DNA of 64,000 nt. It comes from Sphingobacteriales bacterium. GTDB lineage: Bacteria > Bacteroidota > Bacteroidia > Chitinophagales > JADJOU01. The notes below the pieces were generated by a model. It was not told the DNA's origin, did no database searches, and saw nothing but the letters and a program-made list of their open reading frames with translations. Positions 35,914 through 45,274 of this stretch are shown piece by piece (within the stretch, counting starts at the first letter, position 1; each line of letters begins with the position of its first letter). The position numbers and the translations under genes are program-made. Location of the stretch: assembly GCA_021297855.1 (NCBI GenBank), contig JAJTHM010000030.1:1-64000 (forward strand), given 5' to 3'.

Positions 35914-37206
35914 ATGGGTTGTTCGAGTGGAGGATGCAGTTCTGGTGGATGTAGCACAGGGAGTTGCAATAAAAAAAATGTTTTCGACTGGTTTTCCAAT
36001 ATCCAGTTTACATCGGGCATTGATGAGTTTAATGTCGTAGAGATATCCTTTAAAGGAGGCTCAAGAAAAGATTATTATGTCAATGATAAGCGTCTGGATT
36101 TGGTGAAAGGCGAGTTTATATGTGTGGAAGGCAGTGGCGGATATGACATTGGTCAGGTTTCTCTAAAAGGGGAGTTGGTCAAGCTACAGTTGAAAAAAAA
36201 CAAAGTAGATATTAATAAGGAACCTCTACCTAAAATTCTGAGAAAGGCCAACGAAAAGGAATTGGAGATCATGGAGACCTTTCGAAAAAAAGAAATGGAT
36301 GCCATGATAAAGGCACGACTGATAGCTCGCCAGCTGAATCTAGAAATGAAAATTAGCGAGGTGGAGTACCAAGCAGATGGCAAAAAAGCCATTTTCTATT
36401 TTATAGCTGATGAGCGCGTTGACTTCAGAGAACTCATTAAACGCTTTGTAGCAGAATATAAGATTAAAATAGAACTTAAGCATATAGGTGCCCGACAAGA
36501 AGCGGGTAGAATAGGTGGTATGGGCAGTTGTGGTAGAGAATTGTGTTGCAGTACTTGGCTTAATGAATTTCCTTCCGTGACTACGAGTGCCGCCCGATAC
36601 CAAAACATATCGATCAATATTGAAAAGTTATCCGGGCAGTGCGGTAGGTTAAAGTGCTGTCTAAACTACGAACTAGCTCAATATGTGGAAGCAACAAAAG
36701 AGTTTCCATCTAATATCCATGAAATCCAAACTGAAGAAGGAGTAGCAATAGTACGAAAAACCGAAATACTCAAAAGGCAATTGGTATTTACCTATAAAAA
36801 TGATCCCGGTAGTGAGTATTATAAACTGACACTCAGCGATGTGAAAAATATCGTGGAAATGAACAAACGAGGACAGAAGCCACAGAGCTTATCCTCCATG
36901 GCTGTCAAAGATAAAGAAGAGGAGAAAGTGAAAAAAGATGAAGATTTAGTAGGACAAATTCAACTAAAAACACTCGAGAAGAATAAACAGAATACTCGAA
37001 AAAACAAAAATAAGCCTAAGAACACTAGGAGCAATTCTGCGCAGAATAATACAGCAGATCTTACCCAAGGAGACAATCAACAGAGAACAGATAAGAAGGT
37101 CAATACAAATAGACCTATTAACGAGTCGGTAAATAATCAAACTCCAAGACCAAACAATCCAAATAGAAAGAAAAAGCATCATAGAAAGCCTCCCCCAAAA
37201 GAATAA
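35914..37206 (+). CDS. ricT: PSP1-domain protein RicT (YaaT-like)
   Basis: A 430-residue protein. In Bacillus RicT is part of an iron-sulfur complex that stimulates RNase Y; in Bacteroidota the role is untested. It begins with a cysteine/glycine-rich stretch (MGCSSGGCSSGGCSTGSC), has the PSP1 core (KKAIFYFIADERVDFRELIK, then GGMGSCGRELCCSTWL and GQCGRLKCCLNYEL), and ends with a long lysine/asparagine-rich tail that looks disordered. The holB-ricT-gldH order is common in the phylum. Confidence 0.9.
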   Translation: MGCSSGGCSSGGCSTGSCNKKNVFDWFSNIQFTSGIDEFNVVEISFKGGSRKDYYVNDKRLDLVKGEFICVEGSGGYDIGQVSLKGELVKLQLKKNKVDINKEPLPKILRKANEKELEIMETFRKKEMDAMIKARLIARQLNLEMKISEVEYQADGKKAIFYFIADERVDFRELIKRFVAEYKIKIELKHIGARQEAGRIGGMGSCGRELCCSTWLNEFPSVTTSAARYQNISINIEKLSGQCGRLKCCLNYELAQYVEATKEFPSNIHEIQTEEGVAIVRKTEILKRQLVFTYKNDPGSEYYKLTLSDVKNIVEMNKRGQKPQSLSSMAVKDKEEEKVKKDEDLVGQIQLKTLEKNKQNTRKNKNKPKNTRSNSAQNNTADLTQGDNQQRTDKKVNTNRPINESVNNQTPRPNNPNRKKKHHRKPPPKE

Positions 37207-37209
37207 ATC

Positions 37210-37698
37210 GTGCTTAGAATACTCTCCTTTTTTTTATGTTTATCTCTCTTAATAGGCTGTGATACTGATGTGGTCTATGAAAAAAGCAATCCAGTAAATA
37301 CCTATGGCTGGCATATGACGGATAGTCTTAGGTATATAGTAAATATTGATGATTCTATGCAGCGCTTCGATCTATCGTTGGGTGTGCGGCATAGGGATAT
37401 ATATGACTACACCAATCTCTATGTGAAAGTCATCACCAAACTGCCAACTGGTGAAGTGAAATCAGAGGTAATATCCCTGCCGCTTTGTGATGAATCTGGA
37501 AAATGGCTGGGAAAATGTGCGGGGGATATCTGTTTTGCGAGAATCCTCTTGCTCAAAAGAACATATTTCCCAATCAAAGGGTCTTATGCCTTCTACGTCA
37601 TGCATGAGATGAGACAAGATAAATTAAAAAATATTTTAGATATAAGTTTGAGACTTGAAAAATCAGCTAAAAAAGTTTATAGCCAAGATGAAGAATAG
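37210..37698 (+). CDS. gldH: Gliding-motility lipoprotein GldH
   Basis: A 162-residue lipoprotein with signal LRILSFFLCLSLLIGC and an acidic start to the mature chain. It has the GldH landmarks: an aspartate-rich SLRYIVNIDDSMQRFDLSLGV, RDIYDYTNLYVKV, and GKWLGKCAGDICFARILL. GldH is required for gliding in Flavobacterium, probably at the outer membrane. It starts with GTG, 3 bases after ricT, a typical pairing. Its end overlaps the next lipoprotein gene by 11 bases. Confidence 0.85.
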   Translation: MLRILSFFLCLSLLIGCDTDVVYEKSNPVNTYGWHMTDSLRYIVNIDDSMQRFDLSLGVRHRDIYDYTNLYVKVITKLPTGEVKSEVISLPLCDESGKWLGKCAGDICFARILLLKRTYFPIKGSYAFYVMHEMRQDKLKNILDISLRLEKSAKKVYSQDEE

Positions 37699-38176
37699 AA
37701 TTGTTTTTACGTATCTAATCATTCTCCTCGTCATGTCTTCATGTCAGAATTATGATAAACCTATCTCAATAAAAAACGAAAAATTTGAAGTCGTATTACC
37801 CGGATTTGTCCAAAAAGAAGAATTGGCAGAAGACGCCGCCTTAGAATATGCCAATAGATTCAGAAATTTCTATGTGGTAGCTTTCATTTTGAAGGATAAC
37901 GTAAGCCAAGATAGCCTTTGGGCACAAACTACAACGCGCATAACCAGTGCCCTGATGAACCCAACGGTAGATTCTATACATCAACCGAATCATATTTTTA
38001 CTAAGATTACAGGAAAATTCAAAGATGAAAAAGAGCCCTTGTATTATAGCCAAAAATTGATCTATCGAAAAGGGAATAGTCTATTATTAACTATATGGAC
38101 AAGAGGTAAGGAGCGCGAAAAAAAGTATGAGGTAGAGGTAGAACGAATAATGAGTTCATTTAAATCAATGCCATGA
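37688..38176 (+). CDS. Small lipoprotein of unknown function
   Basis: A 162-residue protein from the chosen start; the track begins 33 bases earlier inside gldH, but only ATG 37688 puts a lipoprotein signal (IILLVMSSC) at the N terminus. The mature domain resembles a small mixed alpha/beta stress protein; I recognise no family. The last bases ATGA overlap the start of the sigma factor gene, so the two are translated together, hinting at a shared envelope-stress role. Confidence 0.65.
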   Translation: MKNRIVFTYLIILLVMSSCQNYDKPISIKNEKFEVVLPGFVQKEELAEDAALEYANRFRNFYVVAFILKDNVSQDSLWAQTTTRITSALMNPTVDSIHQPNHIFTKITGKFKDEKEPLYYSQKLIYRKGNSLLLTIWTRGKEREKKYEVEVERIMSSFKSMP

Positions 38177-38730
38177 AATTGGAGGATGAAAAGATAGTAG
38201 CTATGTGCAAGGACTCCGCTCAGGTGGAGATAGGCATACGACATCTTATCCATAAGTATAAGGAAAAGTTGTATTGGCAGATAAAACGCATCGTAGAGCA
38301 TCACGACGATACAGAGGAAGTATTGCAGAATGTGTGGATTAAAATTTGGCAAAATATCGGTGGATTTAAAGGCGAAAGCGCTCTATCCACTTGGATTTAT
38401 AGAATAACCTATAACGAATCTATCTCCTACGTACAAGGCAGAAAAAAGCAAAAATTAGCTGATTGGGAGACTTCTGAGCCCCTGATCGAAGCCCACACCG
38501 ATGAAGCGCTATTCAACCATGAAATCTATGACAAAGATGAGGTAATCAAGAAGATTGAGGTGGCCATAGAAAAACTACCCCAAAAGCAAAAATTAATATT
38601 TCATTACAGATACAACGAGGAGATGCCTTATAGCCAGATAGCTGAGATTACAGGCACTTCAGAAGGAGCCTTAAAAGCTTCCTTCCACCATGCAGTCAAA
38701 AAAATTGAGGTTTTTATTAAAAAGAATTAA
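38173..38730 (+). CDS. ECF-type RNA polymerase sigma factor
   Basis: A 185-residue sigma-70 family protein with only regions 2 and 4. Region 2 shows YWQIKRIVEHHDDTEEVLQNVWIKIWQNI and STWIYRITYNESI; region 4 has LPQKQKLIFHYRYNEEMPYSQIAEITGTSEGALKASFHHAVK. There is no C-terminal extension. The downstream membrane protein is the probable anti-sigma partner and the CpxP-like gene after it a likely target or sensor. Confidence 0.93.
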   Translation: MKLEDEKIVAMCKDSAQVEIGIRHLIHKYKEKLYWQIKRIVEHHDDTEEVLQNVWIKIWQNIGGFKGESALSTWIYRITYNESISYVQGRKKQKLADWETSEPLIEAHTDEALFNHEIYDKDEVIKKIEVAIEKLPQKQKLIFHYRYNEEMPYSQIAEITGTSEGALKASFHHAVKKIEVFIKKN

Positions 38731-38802
38731 ACCAAAGACACGAATTCTTATCTAAAAACTAAGAACGATATAGAACAAAAATGGCTATAAAAAACCATAA
38801 AG

Positions 38803-39252
38803 ATGAACCAGGAATTAAAAAATGAATTGAGTGAATTGCAATCACCATTGGCTGAAATGGATAAACATTATTTTGCCAATCAAAGTGAAGTGCCAATGGA
38901 TTACTTTTCCAGTATGGAAGATCGTTTCATTCAGTTTATAAAAGAAAACGAATCCCCTAGAGAGGCAAAACAAATCTCTATATTTGATTTCAAGCGTATA
39001 ACTTATTCAGTAGCAGCTGTATCTGCCTTTGCTATTCTTGGATTGGGTATACTCATCATCCTGCGTTCTGGCAGTGACACACAACTGAGTGAAAATGAAG
39101 TAAAAACTTTTCTGGAAGAAGAAGGTGATTTTTTGGCCTTAGAAAATTCAACTCTGGTAGAACCTTATAGAAAATTGGAAAAGTTGAGTGACAATGAGAT
39201 AAAAGATTATCTCTGTGAGGTTGAGGGAATGGATTGCGGTCAGATAAATTAA
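38803..39252 (+). CDS. Membrane protein, probable anti-sigma partner
   Basis: A 149-residue protein with an N-terminal cytosolic half of about 70 residues, one hydrophobic segment (SVAAVSAFAILGLGILIIL) and a C-terminal acidic part outside. This plan fits an anti-sigma factor, and its position after an ECF sigma gene supports that, but no zinc-finger motif (HxxxCxxC) is visible, so the call is inferred. Confidence 0.65.
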   Translation: MNQELKNELSELQSPLAEMDKHYFANQSEVPMDYFSSMEDRFIQFIKENESPREAKQISIFDFKRITYSVAAVSAFAILGLGILIILRSGSDTQLSENEVKTFLEEEGDFLALENSTLVEPYRKLEKLSDNEIKDYLCEVEGMDCGQIN

Positions 39253-39337
39253 TAACGAGTATTGAAACGTAACAAAAAACGAGTTAGATTTTAAAATCCC
39301 AATTCAAACAATTAGAAACAATTTTTAAAAATTAACT

Positions 39338-39345
39338 TATCTTTG
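39338..39345 (+). promoter_or_regulatory. -7 box upstream of the CpxP-like gene
   Basis: TATCTTTG, 22 bases before the ATG at 39368, matches TAnnTTTG. It suggests the gene has its own promoter in addition to read-through from the sigma operon. Confidence 0.55.
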
Positions 39346-39367
39346 ATTTAACACAAAAAAAAGGAAC

Positions 39368-39745
39368 ATGAACAAAATAGTTATAATTTTTGGTTTATTA
39401 TTTTGTGGTCTGAATGTAACCGCTCAGGATGACAATATTGCCGATATTCGCAAAGATTTTATCACAAAAGAACTACAGTTAACCCCGAGTGAAGCAGAAG
39501 CGTTTTTCCCTGTGTATAATGAATACATTCAAAAGAAAAAAGAACGAAGGAAATCGCTGCGTTCAGAGCTCAGAGGTTCTGAAAAATCTGTCGATAAGAT
39601 TATCGATATTGAACAGGATTTAATAGACCTACAGCGAGAGTATCTGGAGAAATTTAGAAAAATATTACCTGAAAAAAAGGTAGTACAACTCCTAGAAGCT
39701 GAGAAGAAGTTCAAGACCATGATGGTGCAGCGATTGAGAGACTAA
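39368..39745 (+). CDS. Periplasmic Spy/CpxP-like helical protein
   Basis: A 125-residue secreted protein with signal MNKIVIIFGLLFCGLNVTAQ. The mature part is one long alpha-helical stretch, rich in K, E and R, with LQLTPSEAEAFFPVYNEYI near its start, similar to LTxxQ-type envelope-stress proteins. Its position after an ECF sigma/anti-sigma pair fits a stress or metal sensor. Its stop overlaps the convergent phosphoesterase stop by 4 bases. Confidence 0.72.
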   Translation: MNKIVIIFGLLFCGLNVTAQDDNIADIRKDFITKELQLTPSEAEAFFPVYNEYIQKKKERRKSLRSELRGSEKSVDKIIDIEQDLIDLQREYLEKFRKILPEKKVVQLLEAEKKFKTMMVQRLRD

Positions 39746-40980
39746 GCCTTCACAAGGGTCAGTTCCGATATCTCTGGCCGTATGCCCACTCTACCTGGAT
39801 AACCAATATATCCAAATCCTCTATTGACATAAATATGCTGATTCGCTTTTGTGTAGAGTCCAGCCCATTGCTCATAAAACCATTGTACTGGTGAGAACCT
39901 GAACCACTTATTCTCTACCCCAAACTGCATCCCATGTGTATGCCCGCTGAGGGTTAATTGTATATCCACACAATGCTTCCTCACCTCAGCATCCCAATGG
40001 CTGGGGTCATGAGATAGAAGAAATTTTGTAGGAATAGATTCAATACCACTGTAAGCTTTCATTAAATCTCCTTGGCGAGTAAAATGCATTTTCGCACCCC
40101 AGTTTTCTACTCCTATGAGAGCTATTTTTTCACCATTAATTTCTATGATTCGGTTTTCATTGCACAATAAATCCCAATTGGAACTTTTATGATGGTCTTT
40201 TAAGGTTTGAAAATTTTCTTGTTTTAGCTTTGGAGTATCCCATTGAATATAATCTCCATAATCATGATTTCCTAAAATCGAAAATTGACCATATTTTGCC
40301 TTTATATGCTTGAAAACGTCTATGTAGGGTTCATATTCCGTAGCTTTATTATTTACTAAATCTCCTGTGAAGAAAAACAAATCCGGCTTGAGTGAGTTGA
40401 TCAATTCTACAGCCTTTTTGAGAGGCTCCTTATCTGAAAAACTACCGGCATGTATATCTGAAATCTGAACAATTTTTAAACCGTCTAAGGCACTTGGTAA
40501 ATCTTTAATTGGCACATTAATCCTCCATAACTGGTAATTATGGGCCGTTTTGAGCATACCGTGAACAAATGCGATAAATGGGAGTCCAGCCATCCCCAAG
40601 AAAACTGAATCTAGAAACTGACGGCGACTGGTATGTAACTCATTGGTAGGTTTCAGAATTAAATTGTATATATAACTGATGAATCTCGATGCGTCTTCAA
40701 TCAAAAGAAACAAAACCAAAATCAATTTAGAGACAAAGATACCCATAAATATACCTGTCGTAAATCGGGTGACTGGAGTGCTATTTTCTCTGAAATTATA
40801 GATCAATCCGAGAATAAAATAAAAAACAACGAAGGCCGTCAGTCCCCAATAAATAACAAAGGCAACTACTCTGGTCTGATCAGAGTGTCCTCGAAAAGCT
40901 GATTTGACTGCGGAGAATCCATAGTAATCCATAATCAGCGTCAGCGTAAAGATTATCCATGGTATTAAACTTCTAGTCAT
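39742..40980 (-). CDS. Membrane-anchored metallophosphoesterase
   Basis: A 412-residue protein with four N-terminal hydrophobic segments, then a calcineurin-like domain. All metal motifs are present: VQISDIHAGSF, FFTGDLVNN, LGNHDYGDY, LSHDPSHWD and LSGHTHGMQFG. Bacterial YkuE-type enzymes of this sort act on phospholipids or lipid A intermediates at the inner membrane; the substrate here is unknown. It is divergent from the M1 peptidase, with only about 25 bases between the starts. Confidence 0.9.
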   Translation of the reverse strand: MTRSLIPWIIFTLTLIMDYYGFSAVKSAFRGHSDQTRVVAFVIYWGLTAFVVFYFILGLIYNFRENSTPVTRFTTGIFMGIFVSKLILVLFLLIEDASRFISYIYNLILKPTNELHTSRRQFLDSVFLGMAGLPFIAFVHGMLKTAHNYQLWRINVPIKDLPSALDGLKIVQISDIHAGSFSDKEPLKKAVELINSLKPDLFFFTGDLVNNKATEYEPYIDVFKHIKAKYGQFSILGNHDYGDYIQWDTPKLKQENFQTLKDHHKSSNWDLLCNENRIIEINGEKIALIGVENWGAKMHFTRQGDLMKAYSGIESIPTKFLLSHDPSHWDAEVRKHCVDIQLTLSGHTHGMQFGVENKWFRFSPVQWFYEQWAGLYTKANQHIYVNRGFGYIGYPGRVGIRPEISELTLVKA

Positions 40981-41009
40981 TATTTTTGATTAATACATTT
41001 TTAAAAATT

Positions 41010-42677
41010 ATGCATCAATTTCCGATTAGAACACTCATTCATTTGCTTTGGTTTCAAATTTTACCATTATTAGCATTCAGCCAACTCATGAAAGAAAAGA
41101 AGGACTATACGCGCTATGATAGTCTCTTGGGTACCATTACACACATGCGTGATTATGACGTGACTCATTACAAACTAAACTTGGATATCGATTTGGACAA
41201 GAAAAAAATATCAGGGACTGCACATATGGAGTTTATTTCGCAAGATAAGATGGATAGCCTTCAATTAGATCTCTTTGAAAACTATCAAATCCAGGAAATC
41301 AGTATTGGAGGATTAATTTGTAAATATCACAGAGATAAAAATCATGTATTCATATATACGAAAAATATAATAAAAGAGAGTAAAGACTATACGATAAAGG
41401 TGAAATATCAGGGTACTCCGCCAGAGGCAAAGAATGCCCCATGGGATGGCGGATTCGTATGGAAAAAAGACAGCCTGAATAGACACTGGGTCGGGGTAGC
41501 TTGCGAGGGACTTGGTGCTTCTAGCTGGTGGCCGTGCAAAGACCATTGGTCAGATGAACCTGACAGAGGAGTTGAAATTACCTTGGCTGTGCCTGAACCC
41601 TATAAGGCAGTTTCCAATGGCAAACTTATGTTTCAACAAAAGCTCCCAAATGGCAAATTAGAATGGAAATGGAAGGTAACCCAGGCCATCAATCTCTATA
41701 ATGTGACACTCAATATAGCTCATTATAAAAGTATCAATCAGGTCTATAACTCTAAGGAGAATGGAAAAAATTTAAACATGGCGTTTTGGGTTTTGGATTA
41801 TAACCTAGAGAAAGCTAAAAAGCATTTCCAACAAGTGATCCCAATGATGGACTGTTATGAATCCAAGCTAGGCCCTTATCCGTTCTACGAAGATGGATAT
41901 CAGCTGGTCGAAACGCCTTACCTCGGTATGGAACATCAAAGCTGCGTAGCCTATGGGAATAAGTACTTTGGCGGTTATCTGGGCAACAAAAATTATACAG
42001 GAGGTCACGATTTCGATTATATCATCATACACGAAACTGGGCACGAATGGTTTGGCAATAATATAACAGCCGCAGATAATGCTGATATGTGGATACACGA
42101 GGCTTTAACAACTTATTCAGAGAGTATCTATGCGGAGTGTGTTTATGGCAAAGGCTCTGGAGATGTTTATATGAATAATATGAAACGCAGAGTTAAAAAT
42201 AAAAAACCTATCCAAGGAGACTATGGTGTAGCCAAAGAAGGCGATGGTGATATGTATGCCAAGGGAGCCTTATTCTTTCATACGTTAAAATACCAAATCA
42301 ATAATGATAAATTGTGGGATTTTATTTTGAAAGATATTGGTAAGACCTTTGGTAAAGGAACAACGAGTTATCGAGATATAGTCAACTATTTCAATAAAAC
42401 GACCAATCGTAAATTAGATAAGCTTTTCAGTGCCTATCTGCAATGCGCAGAAATACCGATTGTTCTTCAAAGCCAAAGTATAGAAAGCGGCATCAAAACG
42501 GTAAAACTGAATTTAAATCACCCACTGAGTGAACTCAGCATGCGAGTCTATTATATCGTCGATGGCAAGGAGAGTCAAGTCTTATTGGAAAACTCTAAGC
42601 CCTTTATCCTAAAAATGCCTGCTAACTCCCAGTTTGAGGTGAATAAAGATAAAGGATATTTTGAGGTCAAAGAATAA
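41010..42677 (+). CDS. M1-family metallopeptidase
   Basis: A 555-residue zinc peptidase of the gluzincin type. The zinc site HETGHEWFGNN and the third ligand in MWIHEALTTYSE, 18 residues on, are intact, as is a GxMEN-like stretch (LGMEHQSCVAYG). The N-terminal half is a beta-sandwich domain. The track uses a TTG at 40986, but ATG 41010 gives a clean signal peptide (IHLLWFQILPLLAFSQ), so secretion is likely. It probably trims peptides in the periplasm. Confidence 0.9.
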   Translation: MHQFPIRTLIHLLWFQILPLLAFSQLMKEKKDYTRYDSLLGTITHMRDYDVTHYKLNLDIDLDKKKISGTAHMEFISQDKMDSLQLDLFENYQIQEISIGGLICKYHRDKNHVFIYTKNIIKESKDYTIKVKYQGTPPEAKNAPWDGGFVWKKDSLNRHWVGVACEGLGASSWWPCKDHWSDEPDRGVEITLAVPEPYKAVSNGKLMFQQKLPNGKLEWKWKVTQAINLYNVTLNIAHYKSINQVYNSKENGKNLNMAFWVLDYNLEKAKKHFQQVIPMMDCYESKLGPYPFYEDGYQLVETPYLGMEHQSCVAYGNKYFGGYLGNKNYTGGHDFDYIIIHETGHEWFGNNITAADNADMWIHEALTTYSESIYAECVYGKGSGDVYMNNMKRRVKNKKPIQGDYGVAKEGDGDMYAKGALFFHTLKYQINNDKLWDFILKDIGKTFGKGTTSYRDIVNYFNKTTNRKLDKLFSAYLQCAEIPIVLQSQSIESGIKTVKLNLNHPLSELSMRVYYIVDGKESQVLLENSKPFILKMPANSQFEVNKDKGYFEVKE

Positions 42678-42749
42678 GAATAAAATTATGCCCTAACATA
42701 TTGTCTTACTTAACTTTAGATAGCTTTTTCTTAAATAAAAATTTTCACG

Positions 42750-42757
42750 TACATTTG
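42750..42757 (+). promoter_or_regulatory. -7 box of accD
   Basis: TACATTTG followed by CACT, 20 bases before the accD ATG; matches TAnnTTTG. Confidence 0.55.
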
Positions 42758-42776
42758 CACTATTAAAACGTGAGAT

Positions 42777-43658
42777 ATGGAATTTGAATTTCAAGAAGAT
42801 GGTGGTAAAGCCAAATGGTGGCAGCGCCTCAAAAAAAATATAAATACAGAAACCAATGAAAAACTAGAAACCCCCGATGGTGTCTGGTATAGCTGTAAGA
42901 AATGTCGCGCGACTATTCCTTTTAAAGAATATGAAAACAATCTATGGTGCTGCTCTAAATGCCATGCCTCAGGTAGAATAGGCTCCGATCAGTATTTCTC
43001 CATTTTTTTTGATGATAATCAGGTCGAAGTGCTTTTTGAAAATATTATGGCATCCGATCGACTGGAATTTGTAGATGAAAAACCATATCCAGATAGGTTA
43101 AAATCAGCTATCAAAAATACTGGATTGACCGAAGCTATCCGCGTAGGTATTGGGAAAATAGATGGTATCAGCACGGTAATCGCTTGTATGGATTTTGCTT
43201 TTATAGGCGGCTCTATGGGCTCGGTAGTAGGTGAGCGAATTGCGAAGGGCATAGACAAAGCGATAGAGACTAAGTCTGCTTTTATGATCATAGCCAAGTC
43301 GGGCGGTGCGAGAATGATGGAGAGTGCATTTTCCCTTATGCAGATGGCGAAAACTTCAGCGAAGTTGACTCAATTAGCAGCGGCAAAACTACCTTATATT
43401 TCATTTATGACCGACCCAACCACGGGTGGTGTCTCCGCTAGTTATGCTATGCTCGGTGATATCAATATAGCGGAGCCTGGCGCTCTGATAGGATTTGCTG
43501 GACCTAGAGTAGTAAAAGAAACAATAAAGAAAGAGCTACCTAAAGGCTTTCAAATGTCAGAATCACTTTTAGAAAATGGGTTTCTGGACTTTATTACTGA
43601 GCGCAAGAACTTGAAAGAAAAAGTAGCTAAATCGCTCAAATTTTTCATGCATAAATAA
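42777..43658 (+). CDS. accD: Acetyl-CoA carboxylase carboxyltransferase subunit beta
   Basis: Transfers the carboxyl group from carboxybiotin to acetyl-CoA to give malonyl-CoA. The N-terminal zinc finger has CKKC and CSKC pairs. The carboxyltransferase core shows FIGGSMGSVVGERI, AKSGGARMMES and MTDPTTGGVSASYAMLGD. At 293 residues it is normal. The partner accA is at 49071-50051 on the other strand. A thioredoxin-like gene follows 6 bases downstream. Confidence 0.97.
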   Translation: MEFEFQEDGGKAKWWQRLKKNINTETNEKLETPDGVWYSCKKCRATIPFKEYENNLWCCSKCHASGRIGSDQYFSIFFDDNQVEVLFENIMASDRLEFVDEKPYPDRLKSAIKNTGLTEAIRVGIGKIDGISTVIACMDFAFIGGSMGSVVGERIAKGIDKAIETKSAFMIIAKSGGARMMESAFSLMQMAKTSAKLTQLAAAKLPYISFMTDPTTGGVSASYAMLGDINIAEPGALIGFAGPRVVKETIKKELPKGFQMSESLLENGFLDFITERKNLKEKVAKSLKFFMHK

Positions 43659-43664
43659 ACGGTT

Positions 43665-44138
43665 TTGAAAAAATTGCTTTTCATAATTCCCCTGCTCGTT
43701 GGTTTGGGGTATTTAGGTTATTATTATTACTATATCCCATATTTTGACAACAATAAAATGGGGATTATGGATATCAAGGGTCAGCGAATCAAATTCCCAA
43801 ACGACAAGCCGTACATCCTTTGTTATATTCAAACCTGGTGTAAGGATTGTATCTCGGAAACTCCTTGCCTCATGGATTTCAGCAAGAAAAATGAAATACC
43901 AATTTATTTCGTGACGGATGAAGATACCATTCTTCTCAAAAAATACAGGGCTCGCTTTGATTATGAATTACCGATATATTTGACGAAAACAAGACTCAAA
44001 GAAAAAGGTATTCTCCTCTTCCCTACTGCTTTTTTCTACGGAAAAAAAAATGAACTTCTCTATAACAAAATGGAAAGAATTGATAGTATAGAGTTAGCCA
44101 ATTACCTCCGTAAATTAGAAATTAATAAATCTCAGTGA
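43665..44138 (+). CDS. Membrane-anchored thioredoxin-like protein
   Basis: A 157-residue protein with an N-terminal membrane segment (LLFIIPLLVGLGYLGYYYYY) and a thioredoxin fold. The redox motif is WCKDC in YIQTWCKDCISE. The cis-proline region is LFPTAFFYGK. It starts with TTG, 6 bases after accD. It may work as a periplasmic thiol reductase like TlpA/ResA, but the substrate is unknown. A weak sequence phrase shared with other intergenic regions follows the stop. Confidence 0.82.
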   Translation: MKKLLFIIPLLVGLGYLGYYYYYIPYFDNNKMGIMDIKGQRIKFPNDKPYILCYIQTWCKDCISETPCLMDFSKKNEIPIYFVTDEDTILLKKYRARFDYELPIYLTKTRLKEKGILLFPTAFFYGKKNELLYNKMERIDSIELANYLRKLEINKSQ

Positions 44139-44182
44139 ATCTCTAAAAACGCTGAGTACCTCTGTGTACAACTTTAAAACCA

Positions 44183-45241
44183 ATGTCAAAAAAAAATATA
44201 CGAACCTTAGATAAACTAGAACTGACTCAAGGGCTAGAAGCATTGGGGGAAAAGGGATTTAGAGCAAAGCAAGTCTATCAATGGCTTTGGAAATCTCGTG
44301 TCCTGGACTTTTCTCAAATGAAAAATATAGGCAAGGCTTTACAAAGCAAATTGGACGAAAATTTTGAATCTCCTAATACGAGCATTAGCCATTTTCAACA
44401 AAGTCAAGATGGAACGATTAAAGTAGGATTTGAAACCTACGATAAAGAAACGATTGAAGGGGTTATCATACCATCCGAAGATAGAATTACGGCTTGTATA
44501 TCCTCCCAAGTGGGTTGTAGTTTGAGTTGTACGTTCTGCGCGACAGGCTTCTTACCTCGTAAACGGAATTTATTTGCCTTTGAAATCTATGACCAAGTAT
44601 ATCTGCTGAATGAACTAGCTCTTAAGCACTATGAAAAACCTCTAACGAATATTGTCTATATGGGTATGGGGGAGCCTTTGCTGAATTATGATGAAGTGGT
44701 GAAAAGTTTGCATCTGCTCCATAGTGAAGAAGAAGGGCTGGGCATAGGCGCTAAGCGTATCACTATTTCTACTTCGGGTATCGTTCGCAATATCAAAAAA
44801 CTGGCCGATGAAGGTTTGAAAATAAATCTAGCGCTTTCTCTTCATGCTGCCACCAATGAAAAGCGCACCGTTATCATGGATATCAATAAAAGTAATCCTA
44901 TCGAAGAATTGATGAAAATATTGGCTTATTTCTATGAGAAAACGAATAACAAAATTACCTATGAGTATATTCTCCTAAATCATACGAATGACAGCGTAGA
45001 AGATGCGCTAGACCTAGCCAAACTCTGTCAAGACTTTCCTGTCTATGTCAATCTCATAGAATACAATACTGTAGAAGGCACTCCCTATTCAAAATCTAAG
45101 AAAGAAAGGCGTGACGCTTTTCTACAAACACTCCGCGATAAAGGAGTTTCTTCCAAAGTCAGAAGGAGCCGTGGCAAGGATATCGATGCGGCTTGTGGTC
45201 AATTGGCGAATAAGATAGTGAAGATGCGGCTGGATAGTTAG
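44183..45241 (+). CDS. rlmN: 23S rRNA m2A2503 / tRNA m2A37 methyltransferase RlmN
   Basis: A 352-residue radical-SAM methylase. The iron-sulfur cysteines are in CSLSCTFC, the nearby sequence VYMGMGEPLLNYDEV is characteristic, and the catalytic cysteine is in DIDAACGQL near the C terminus. It modifies A2503 in 23S rRNA and A37 in some tRNAs, tuning translation fidelity. The N-terminal HhH-like domain (LEALGEKGFRAKQVYQWLW) is intact. Confidence 0.97.
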   Translation: MSKKNIRTLDKLELTQGLEALGEKGFRAKQVYQWLWKSRVLDFSQMKNIGKALQSKLDENFESPNTSISHFQQSQDGTIKVGFETYDKETIEGVIIPSEDRITACISSQVGCSLSCTFCATGFLPRKRNLFAFEIYDQVYLLNELALKHYEKPLTNIVYMGMGEPLLNYDEVVKSLHLLHSEEEGLGIGAKRITISTSGIVRNIKKLADEGLKINLALSLHAATNEKRTVIMDINKSNPIEELMKILAYFYEKTNNKITYEYILLNHTNDSVEDALDLAKLCQDFPVYVNLIEYNTVEGTPYSKSKKERRDAFLQTLRDKGVSSKVRRSRGKDIDAACGQLANKIVKMRLDS

Positions 45242-45274
45242 GGCTTTTTGCTTATCCAATATAACTTATAGTGG

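Noticed and set aside
37655-37687. Earlier start of the second lipoprotein gene
   Set aside because: It lies within gldH in another frame and would bury the lipobox; ATG 37688 gives a proper signal.
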